From the NCBI GenBank assembly GCA_003645555.1, contig QNFN01000026.1, positions 1 to 11,836 on the forward strand: DNA of 11,836 bases. Direction: 5' to 3'. A program made the translations under genes and the position numbers. Shown here piece after piece: positions 7,221 to 11,836 of this stretch; the first letter of the stretch is position 1; every line of letters starts with the position of its first letter. The notes beneath the pieces were generated by a model, which had not been told where the DNA came from, did no database searches, and saw only the letters and a list, made by a program, of their open reading frames with translations. The stretch comes from Gammaproteobacteria bacterium. GTDB lineage: Bacteria > Pseudomonadota > Gammaproteobacteria > QNFN01.

Positions 7221-7246
7221 CAGAAGTTGCTTATTGCAACGTTCTG
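7221..7246. promoter_or_regulatory. Probable Lrp/AsnC-type operator between E1 gene and its divergent regulator
   Basis: The core GTTGC-TTATT-GCAAC (7226-7240) is a perfect inverted repeat with an AT-rich centre. CAGAA (7221-7225) and TTCTG (7242-7246) flank it as a second pair of inverted arms, offset by one base. Lrp-family proteins bind imperfect AT-centred inverted repeats of about this size between divergent genes. A further half-site copy, GCAACATTCT, lies at 7259-7268, exactly 23 bp from GCAACGTTCT at 7236, which suits cooperative binding by octameric Lrp-like regulators. Confidence 0.55.
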
Positions 7247-7297
7247 AGGCTATTTTACGCAACATTCTTAATTTAATGGCGCACCGGAGGCAACTTT

Positions 7298-7780
7298 ATG
7301 AAATTCATGCCCCTGGACGACATCGACCTGCGCATCCTCGGGCGCTTGCAGTCCGACGCACGGGTAACCAACGTCGCGTTGGCCGAGGAAGCCCACCTGT
7401 CGCCGGCACCGTGCCTGCGCCGCGTGCGCGAACTGGAAAACGGTGGCGTGATCCGCGGCTACGTCACCCTGCTCGACCCCGACGCCGTCGGCCTCGAGGT
7501 CAGCGTCTTCATCTCGGTCAGCCTGGAACGGCAGGACGACAGCGCGTTGCGCGCCTTCGCGGCACCCATCCACGACTACCCGGAGGTGATGGAGTGCTAC
7601 CTGATGACCGGGGATTCCGACTACCTGCTACGCGTGGTCGCACCCGACCTGAAATCGCTGCAGGCGTTCATCACCGACCGCCTGGCCCGCGTGCCGCATG
7701 TCGCCAACATCCGCTCGAGCCTGGCCCTGAAGCAGGTCAAGTACCAGACCGCGCTGCCGTTGCACCGGGGCGACACCTAG
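7298..7780 (+). CDS. Lrp/AsnC-family transcriptional regulator (MdeR-like position)
   Basis: This 160-aa protein has the full Lrp/AsnC architecture. An N-terminal winged helix-turn-helix (about residues 6-60) begins LDDIDLRILGRLQSDAR, continues with the recognition region LSPAPCLRRVRELE, and ends in GVIRGYVTLLDP. The C-terminal RAM ligand-binding and oligomerisation domain (about 67-150) carries the TGDSDYLLRV turn near the effector pocket. GGAGG lies 7 nt before the ATG. The gene is divergent from the E1 dehydrogenase gene with 149 bp between start codons, and the inverted repeats there are probable binding sites for control of both genes. In P. putida, MdeR, a member of this family, controls methionine gamma-lyase and the E1-like MdeB, so amino-acid-responsive control of 2-oxoacid oxidation is plausible. 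The effector is unknown. Transcription probably ends at the hairpin just downstream. Confidence 0.95.
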   Translation: MKFMPLDDIDLRILGRLQSDARVTNVALAEEAHLSPAPCLRRVRELENGGVIRGYVTLLDPDAVGLEVSVFISVSLERQDDSALRAFAAPIHDYPEVMECYLMTGDSDYLLRVVAPDLKSLQAFITDRLARVPHVANIRSSLALKQVKYQTALPLHRGDT

Positions 7781-7786
7781 AAATGG

Positions 7787-7821
7787 AAAAGGGACAGATT
7801 CAGATAAATCTGTCCCCTTTT
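7787..7821. terminator. Bidirectional hairpin terminator between convergent genes, repeat-like
   Basis: AAAAGGGACAGATT (7787-7800) pairs with AATCTGTCCCCTTTT (7807-7821), with one extra C, giving a stem of about 14 bp flanked by A and T runs. It begins 6 bp after the Lrp-type gene stop. The A/T-flanked symmetric form suits termination in both directions, serving also the VWA operon arriving from the right. From memory, GGGACAGATTT..AAATCTGTCCCC sequences recur as dispersed repeats in Gammaproteobacteria, so this may be a recruited repeat. Confidence 0.7.
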
Positions 7822-7830
7822 ACTGTAGTG

Positions 7831-7856
7831 ACGGCCCGGTGTCCTTGCCGGGCCGT
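7831..7856. terminator. GC-rich hairpin downstream of the VWA operon
   Basis: ACGGCCCGG (7831-7839) and CCGGGCCGT (7848-7856) form a perfect 9-bp stem with an 8-nt loop, 12 bp beyond the stop of the VWA gene. No T run follows on the minus strand until the adjacent hairpin, so alone it is a stabilising or pausing structure. Together with 7787-7821 it may form a two-part terminator for the minus-strand operon. Confidence 0.5.
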
Positions 7857-7867
7857 GCCCAATTAGG

Positions 7868-9082
7868 TCAATACGCCGGAGTCTCGGCGTCGTAGCGCAG
7901 CCCGCTGGCGGCCGCCTGTTCCTTGATGGTGCGGTAGATCTTGTCGTCGAGCGACGCCTCGGCACCGCCCGCCTCCTCGATCTTGTCACGCATGTAGGCC
8001 GCACGCTGGTCGGCCAACTCGCCGATTCGCTGCTGCAACTCGCCGCGCTGCTCGGCCTTTTTCGCGATCTCGGCCTTGATCTCGGCCGGGGCCATGGCCT
8101 GCATCGGTGCCGGCAGCAAGTCGGGCTCGAGGCTGTCGATGTCGACCCGGCCGCTGGTCACCTCATCGACCAGTTCGCCTTCACCGAGCAGGTTGTCCTT
8201 GCCGCTCCGGGTGGCGTTGAATGCCGCCCGCCGGGCGCGCGACTCGTCGGAGGACAAGGTGTGCAGCTTGGCCGCGGCATCGACCTTCTTCTGCCGTTCA
8301 ACCTTCTCCCTGGCGGTTCCAAAATAGAGCCGGGTGGCATCGAGTTCCTCGGAGAGCCTGGCCATCTCGCGGTCGTAGGGTGTGGTCATGGCCACCGCGC
8401 TGCCGGACTGGTCGACACGAGCATAATCGCCATCGCCGAGTTGGGCGATGTGCTGCCACTGACGGGTGGTGCTGCCGTTCTTACCGGCCTGGATGGTGTT
8501 GATGACGATGCCTCTTTCGAGCGCGGCCTTGACCGTCTCCGGGTACTTGACGTCGTCCTGGTAGTCCATGTGCGGCGGCGCATCGCCGACCAGGAACACG
8601 ACCCGGTAAGCCTGGCCATCCTGACTCCAGGAGATGCCATGCACGGCATCATGCAGTGCCTGGTTGACGCTCTCCGGCCCGTCTCCGCCACCATCGGCAC
8701 GGAAGTCCATCAACTCTGCGTAAACCGAATCGAGATCGGACGACAGGTCGACGGTCTTCGTTACGTAGGCGTCGCCGCGATCACGGTAGGCGACCAGGCC
8801 GATACGGATCTCCGGCGCCGGCTCAGCGGCAGCCATGGTCGAGGCGATCGACCAGATCTTCTCCTTGGCCGCCTGGATCAGGCCACTCATGCTGCCGGTG
8901 GTGTCGAGAACGAAGACCGCCTCGATCTTGGGCCGTTCGTTGACCAGTGGCGGAGCGACCGGCGGCTTGACGATATGGATCGGCGGCTGGTGGCCGGTCA
9001 GCAGCGTGCCTTGAGCCGGAAAAAATGCCACGCCGCAGGCGGTGGCGACAAACAGGGTCAGTGCGGTGAGCTTGGTTTTCAT
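7868..9082 (-). CDS. Exported von Willebrand factor A (VWA) domain protein
   Basis: This 404-aa protein starts with a signal peptide (a basic MKTK start, a hydrophobic stretch to about residue 22, possible cleavage near PAQG). A VWA domain follows, about residues 52-240. The metal-binding MIDAS motif is present as DTTGSM (D60-T62-S64; Thr in place of the usual first Ser), followed by RADGGGDGPES (about 128-138) and FLVGDAPPH (about 163-171), whose Asp is a further MIDAS residue. The remaining C-terminal 160 residues are charged and probably helical, with no membrane anchor or sortase-type signal. Cys16 is not in a good lipobox. VWA domains bind protein partners through a metal ion, so a periplasmic adhesion or assembly role is likely. 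AGGAGA lies 6 nt before the ATG. It is the last gene of a three-gene operon with the membrane and PspA-like genes. Confidence 0.9.
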   Translation of the reverse strand: MKTKLTALTLFVATACGVAFFPAQGTLLTGHQPPIHIVKPPVAPPLVNERPKIEAVFVLDTTGSMSGLIQAAKEKIWSIASTMAAAEPAPEIRIGLVAYRDRGDAYVTKTVDLSSDLDSVYAELMDFRADGGGDGPESVNQALHDAVHGISWSQDGQAYRVVFLVGDAPPHMDYQDDVKYPETVKAALERGIVINTIQAGKNGSTTRQWQHIAQLGDGDYARVDQSGSAVAMTTPYDREMARLSEELDATRLYFGTAREKVERQKKVDAAAKLHTLSSDESRARRAAFNATRSGKDNLLGEGELVDEVTSGRVDIDSLEPDLLPAPMQAMAPAEIKAEIAKKAEQRGELQQRIGELADQRAAYMRDKIEEAGGAEASLDDKIYRTIKEQAAASGLRYDAETPAY

Positions 9083-9095
9083 CGAAGTCTCCTTG

Positions 9096-9115
9096 GCTCG
9101 TTCTTAATGACGAGC
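9096..9115. other. Small intercistronic hairpin
   Basis: GCTCGT (9096-9101) and ACGAGC (9110-9115) form a perfect 6-bp stem with an 8-nt loop in the 47-bp gap between the membrane-protein gene and the VWA gene. It ends just upstream of the VWA ribosome binding site on the minus strand. It may affect mRNA stability or translation of the VWA gene. The stem is short. Confidence 0.3.
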
Positions 9116-9129
9116 GGTGTGTGGCCCAC

Positions 9130-9693
9130 TCACTGGTGGGCGGTGATTTCACGCAGCGCGGCCTCGGCCGAACGGTGCGCCTGCCGGAAGCGGTCGGATG
9201 AACCGTCGTCGTCGGGCGCCGCCCGGCGCGGGAAGCGTGCCGGGATGGCAACGAACAGCGCCGTAACCAGGAAAAAGCACCACAGCGCAGCGCCAACGCT
9301 GCCGGTGCGGGTCAGCGCCCAACCGGCTGCGGCCAGTCCGAGCACCGTCAGCCCGAGATCAGCGAGCGCGGCGAAGACACCGCTGTGAAACAGCAGCGAG
9401 CGCAGCAACCAGATAAAGCCGGCGTGGGCGAGCAGGTAGAGCAGCAGTGACGGGGCGAACCACCACGCCACCACGGTCATCAACACCCAGGCGGCGATCG
9501 CCGTGACCCGCCCGGCCCGGCCTGGCCCACGAGCCAGCAGGTAAAGCAGATAGGTGAGGCTCGCCACGGCGACAACGCCCTTGAGCACCAGGGAACCGGC
9601 CAATAGCGGAACCAGCAGCACGAAGGTAATTCCACCGGCCACGGCGATCGTGAGCGCGAAACCGGCCCCTTCGAGGAACGACGGCCGTTTCAT
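9130..9693 (-). CDS. Multi-pass inner-membrane protein of unknown function
   Basis: This 187-aa protein is dominated by hydrophobic segments at roughly residues 10-32, 37-54, 62-78, 80-98, 106-127 and 132-151, so about six transmembrane helices. A hydrophilic, charged C-terminal tail of about 35 residues (PARFPRRAAPDDDG onward) follows and is probably cytoplasmic by the positive-inside rule (Arg next to the last helix). I see no catalytic motif and do not recognise the family. Its ATG overlaps the stop of the upstream PspA-like gene (ATGA, 4 bp), with GGAGG in the end of that gene, indicating translational coupling. The VWA gene follows after 47 bp. The tight coupling suggests it is the membrane partner of the coiled-coil protein. 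Confidence 0.85.
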   Translation of the reverse strand: MKRPSFLEGAGFALTIAVAGGITFVLLVPLLAGSLVLKGVVAVASLTYLLYLLARGPGRAGRVTAIAAWVLMTVVAWWFAPSLLLYLLAHAGFIWLLRSLLFHSGVFAALADLGLTVLGLAAAGWALTRTGSVGAALWCFFLVTALFVAIPARFPRRAAPDDDGSSDRFRQAHRSAEAALREITAHQ

Positions 9694-10241
9694 GACTGCG
9701 CCCTCCGTTGCTGCTCCTGGAGGAACGCGACCTCGACCTCGTCGTCACGGACGCGCAGGCCGTGGCCGAAGTCACGTTCCAGCCACGTCTCGTCATCGTC
9801 ATCGGCCGGGGGCTCGTCGGTAGCGAGTAACTCGGCCTTCTGGCGCATCGCCTCGAGCCGGGCCCGGTTCTCGTCGAGCCGGACATCGAGCCCGGCGAGT
9901 GCGGTCTCAACCGACTCGAGACGCCGGTCCAGCGCACCATGCAAACGCTGCGCCTCAAGCCGACGCCGTACCAACCCCTTGGCCAGCGTCTCGTTGCCGG
10001 CATCAAAGCAGATGTCGAGTTCGCGGCCCGTGGTCTCGATCGAGCGCACCAGCTCGGCTTGGCGAGAAACCAGCTGGGTGTGCTGACGGTCGAGCCGGCG
10101 CCGCTGCCGCTCATCGTCCTCCAGTGCTGCCTCCATCTCTCGCACCGCCTGCCGGAGCAGCGACGCGGGCTCTTCGAGACGATCGAGCACCGCGTGGGCA
10201 TCGGCGCGGAACAGCCTCGTCATGCGTGTCATCAGTGCCAT
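9690..10241 (-). CDS. Short PspA/IM30-like coiled-coil protein
   Basis: This soluble, highly charged protein of 183 aa has an N-terminus that reads like PspA/IM30 proteins: MTRLFRADAHAVLDRLEEPA (residues 7-26), then LLRQAVREMEAAL. A long heptad-rich coiled coil runs over about residues 28-140, and FDAGNETLAKGLVRRRLEAQ (79-98) corresponds to the family's 'LA..AL..K' turn. The C-terminal 45 residues include an acidic run (DEPPADDDDETWLE). Phage-shock PspA proteins assemble on the inner membrane under envelope stress; E. coli PspA has about 222 aa, so this is shorter. The start at 10241 is chosen because GGAG lies 7 nt upstream. It is the first gene of an operon with the membrane and VWA proteins, and the divergent two-component genes probably control it. 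Confidence is moderate for the family and high for the gene. Confidence 0.75.
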   Translation of the reverse strand: MALMTRMTRLFRADAHAVLDRLEEPASLLRQAVREMEAALEDDERQRRRLDRQHTQLVSRQAELVRSIETTGRELDICFDAGNETLAKGLVRRRLEAQRLHGALDRRLESVETALAGLDVRLDENRARLEAMRQKAELLATDEPPADDDDETWLERDFGHGLRVRDDEVEVAFLQEQQRRAQS

Positions 10242-10321
10242 CTTTGATCTCCTTGACCGGTCGGTCTCGTGGATTGCGTGACCAGTCTAGGAATCTGGCG
10301 TCAGCGATTGCAGACACGCTT

Positions 10322-10351
10322 CGGTAAAAGATGGCGGACGATTCTTTACCG
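10322..10351. promoter_or_regulatory. Inverted repeat CGGTAAA-N16-TTTACCG in the divergent promoter region
   Basis: CGGTAAA (10322-10328) and TTTACCG (10345-10351) are perfect 7-bp inverted arms, 23 bp apart start to start, or about two helical turns. They lie between the PspA-like operon and the response regulator gene and share the right arm with the direct repeat at 10343-10359. The arrangement would let one regulator face both promoters. Confidence 0.45.
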
Positions 10352-10359
10352 GTTGTTTA
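10343..10359 (+). promoter_or_regulatory. OmpR/PhoP-type direct-repeat box
   Basis: TCTTTA (10343-10348), then 5 bp, then TGTTTA (10354-10359), followed by C. This gives TTTAC twice with an 11-bp period. OmpR-family regulators bind tandem half-sites with 11-bp period, and the PhoP box is (T/G)GTTTA-N5-(T/G)GTTTA, which this matches with one mismatch. The site lies 39 bp upstream of the start of the OmpR-family regulator gene, so autoregulation is likely. It is a motif reading only; no good -35 is visible beside it, which fits activation. Confidence 0.5.
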
Positions 10360-10397
10360 CGTTCCAACCATGCTCGACTGCTACGATGGATCACACT

Positions 10398-11099
10398 ATG
10401 AACAGAAAGCTCAGACTGCTCGTTATCGAAGACGAAATCGCGATCAGCAGCGGCCTGCGCGACGTCTTTGTCTACCACGGCTATGACGTGGCCTGTGTCG
10501 CCGACGGCCGTGCAGGACTTGAGCAGGCGCTGACCGGCACCTACGACCTGGTGCTGCTCGACGTCATGCTTCCAGGCCTGGACGGCTTCGCCATCTGCGA
10601 GCAGATCCGTGCCGTCGACCGCGACCAGCCGATCATCATGCTGACGGCGAAGTCGGCCGACGAGGAGACTATCCACGGCCTGTCACTCGGTGCCGACGAC
10701 TACGTCGCCAAGCCGTTTTCGGTCGCCCAGCTGGTGTTACGGGTGCAGGCGGTGCTGCGTCGCTCCCGGGTCGGGGTCGAACAGGCGCAGACTTTGCGCC
10801 TCGGTGATGCAGTCGAGATTGACACCGCCAACCTGAGCGGCCGGCGTGGCGATGAAACACTCGCCTTTACCCGCCGCGAAATGACGATCCTCGAATACCT
10901 TGCCGCGCACAACGAACGGCCGGTGCCGCGCGATGAACTGCTGAACAAGGTCTGGGGCTACGCCCGCGATGCCGACCTCGAGACACGCACCGTCGACATC
11001 CACATCGCCAAGCTGCGGCGCAAGATCGAACGCGAGCCGGCTACCCCGGAGCACCTGGTGACGGTACGTGGTGCCGGCTACCGGCTGCTGCTCGACTGA
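10398..11099 (+). CDS. OmpR/PhoB-family two-component response regulator
   Basis: This 233-aa DNA-binding response regulator has an N-terminal receiver domain (about residues 5-118) with the acidic pair E11-D12, phosphoacceptor D55 in LVLLDVMLPG, T83 in MLTAK and K105 in YVAKPF. The C-terminal winged helix (about 133-231) has FTRREMTILEYL, RTVDIHIAKLRRKIE and the ending TVRGAGYRLL. The ATG at 10398 begins the usual MNRKLRLLVIED start. An in-frame ATG at 10386 is possible, and the ribosome binding site is weak for both. It is divergent from the PspA-like operon, with an 11-bp-period box between them. The probable sensor gene follows after 249 bp on the same strand. That gap is longer than usual for a regulator and sensor pair and carries a strong hairpin. 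Confidence 0.95.
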   Translation: MNRKLRLLVIEDEIAISSGLRDVFVYHGYDVACVADGRAGLEQALTGTYDLVLLDVMLPGLDGFAICEQIRAVDRDQPIIMLTAKSADEETIHGLSLGADDYVAKPFSVAQLVLRVQAVLRRSRVGVEQAQTLRLGDAVEIDTANLSGRRGDETLAFTRREMTILEYLAAHNERPVPRDELLNKVWGYARDADLETRTVDIHIAKLRRKIEREPATPEHLVTVRGAGYRLLLD

Positions 11100-11101
11100 A
11101 C

Positions 11102-11122
11102 CCGCCATGTTCACGGTGGCGG
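11102..11122. other. Hairpin just after the response regulator gene
   Basis: CCGCCA (11102-11107) and TGGCGG (11117-11122) form a perfect 6-bp GC-rich stem with a 9-nt loop, starting 3 bp after the regulator stop codon. No T run follows, so it is at most a weak pause or terminator. With the hairpin at 11251-11274 it may lower read-through into the sensor gene. Confidence 0.35.
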
Positions 11123-11250
11123 CAGAAACCCGGGTGACATGATGATCGCAGATGCCAATCCTCCATATCATCGCCTCATCCTGGCAGAGAGAGGTTCCCG
11201 CCTATCGCGGCCCTGGCTTGTTCTGGCGCGCCCGGGCTTGCTCTTCACTC

Positions 11251-11274
11251 CAGTGGTAGCTGCCGCTACCACTG
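11251..11274. other. Perfect 10-bp-stem hairpin between regulator and sensor genes
   Basis: CAGTGGTAGC (11251-11260) and GCTACCACTG (11265-11274) are perfect inverted arms around a TGCC loop. The hairpin lies about 75 bp upstream of the sensor start codon. No T run follows, so it is not a classic terminator. It may be an attenuator, an RNA-stability element, an operator for an internal promoter, or a dispersed palindromic repeat. Confidence 0.6.
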
Positions 11275-11348
11275 TCGCTCCAGAGCGGCGCCCAGCCACA
11301 CCAGCCCGGCGCCAGCCTCCGCGATCCACCGTGAACAGGGCGGGTTGA

Positions 11349-11836
11349 ATGGCCCGCCCGCGCCTGACCGGATTGACACCGCGACGGCTGCGCCTCTGGC
11401 TCGGCCTGCTGTTCGTCGCACTGGCCGTGCCGACCGCGGTGCTGGTCCAGCACGCCTACGGCCAGCTCAAGTGGGAGGCGTTCCACAGTTACCGGGTGTT
11501 GGCCGAAGAGTTCACCGCGCGTGTCGACGACCGGCTCTCCGCACTGATCGCCAGCGAGGAAGCGCGCGCGGTCACCGACTACGGCTTCCTGGTCGTCGCC
11601 GGTGATCCGAGTGCGCGTTACGTCGAGCGCTCGCCGCTGTCAGCGTTCCCGACCGACAGTGTGCTGCCGGGGGTGGTCGGCCACTTCCAGGTCGATGCTG
11701 ACGGCCGCTTCAGCTCGCCACTGCTGCCCGACACAGGACAGAACCCGACGCGTTACGGTGTCAGCGCGGCTGAACTGACCTCACGCCAGGCCCGGGTCGC
11801 GCAAATCCGCGAACTGCTCGAACGCCACCGGCTGGA
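11349..11836 (+). CDS. Probable membrane sensor histidine kinase, N-terminal part (3' truncated)
   Basis: The frame is open from ATG 11349 to the window end (162 full codons). An in-frame TGA at 11346-11348 directly abuts the ATG, so this is the first possible ATG of the frame; a GGGCGGG stretch lies just upstream. The protein starts with a basic segment (MARPRLTGLTPRRLR), then one transmembrane helix at about residues 16-34 (LWLGLLFVALAVPTAVLV). An extracytoplasmic region follows with FTARVDDRLSALIASEEARA, RSPLSAFPTDSVLPG and VGHFQVDADGRFSSPLLPD. This layout fits the sensor region of a membrane histidine kinase, and the OmpR-family regulator upstream supports it. The kinase domains lie beyond the window, so the function is inferred from topology and position. 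The sensed signal is unknown. Confidence 0.75.
   Translation, partial: MARPRLTGLTPRRLRLWLGLLFVALAVPTAVLVQHAYGQLKWEAFHSYRVLAEEFTARVDDRLSALIASEEARAVTDYGFLVVAGDPSARYVERSPLSAFPTDSVLPGVVGHFQVDADGRFSSPLLPDTGQNPTRYGVSAAELTSRQARVAQIRELLERHRL

Noticed and set aside
7868..9082. VWA protein as a target of the proteobacterial dedicated sortase system
   Set aside because: There is no VIT domain, no C-terminal sorting motif with hydrophobic tail, and no sortase gene in the window.
8261..9388. Plus-strand ORF of 375 codons opposite the VWA and membrane-protein genes
   Set aside because: The minus strand has a signal peptide, VWA motifs, membrane helices and ribosome binding sites. The plus-strand frame spans two genes and shows no domain.
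11139..11348. 69-codon ORF between regulator and sensor genes as a possible small protein
   Set aside because: No good ribosome binding site, Pro/Arg-rich composition, and a palindrome in its middle. It is kept only as an observation about the stop next to the sensor start.
11345..11605. 86-codon ORF at the start of the sensor gene
   Set aside because: It is in another frame from the sensor, which has a clear transmembrane helix and stays open to the window end.

Overview
This GC-rich window looks like a Gammaproteobacterial chromosome. The riboflavin synthase closely resembles the E. coli enzyme, the E1 enzyme is the homodimeric AceE type, and REP-like palindromes built on GTCGGGC/GCCCGAC lie between genes. 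I cannot name a genus. Most of the window is ordinary housekeeping and metabolic DNA. There is no transposase, integrase, phage gene, CRISPR array, tRNA or rRNA.

Layout, left to right. (1) 1-837 (+): C-terminal two thirds of a TldD/PmbA-family metalloprotease-like protein, cut by the window edge. (2) 864-1594: a PcaC-like carboxymuconolactone decarboxylase gene on the minus strand, bracketed by two inverted copies of a REP-like double palindrome. (3) 1654-3338 (+): a conserved-looking protein of unknown function (344 aa), then riboflavin synthase (ribE) 26 bp downstream. ribE converges with, and overlaps by 7 bp, an exported metallo-beta-lactamase-fold hydrolase (3332-4225, minus). (4) 4455-7780: a stand-alone homodimeric 2-oxoacid dehydrogenase E1 gene (AceE family, minus) divergent from an Lrp/AsnC-family regulator (plus). 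There is no E2 or E3 gene beside it. The arrangement recalls the Pseudomonas putida mdeB/mdeR pair (2-oxobutyrate dehydrogenase E1 and its Lrp-type regulator). The intergenic region holds Lrp-like operator half-sites and a perfect 18-bp palindrome near the predicted E1 transcription start. (5) 7787-7856: two hairpins between convergent genes, one of them a likely bidirectional terminator made from a repeat-like sequence.

(6) 7868-10241 (minus): a three-gene operon encoding a short PspA/IM30-like coiled-coil protein, a multi-pass membrane protein (4-bp ATGA overlap) and an exported von Willebrand factor A protein with a metal-binding (MIDAS) motif. (7) 10398-11836 (+): divergent from this operon, an OmpR-family response regulator and the N-terminal part of a membrane sensor protein, probably its histidine kinase. 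The shared intergenic region has an 11-bp-period TTTAC direct repeat, typical of OmpR/PhoB/PhoP-type binding sites. The 249-bp gap between regulator and sensor contains a perfect 10-bp-stem hairpin.

Regions 6 and 7 are the best candidate for an uncharacterised system: an envelope-surveillance module with a cytoplasmic membrane-binding coiled coil, an integral membrane partner, a periplasmic VWA adhesion or assembly protein, and its own two-component system. The grouping and the regulatory site can be read from the sequence. The function is inference.
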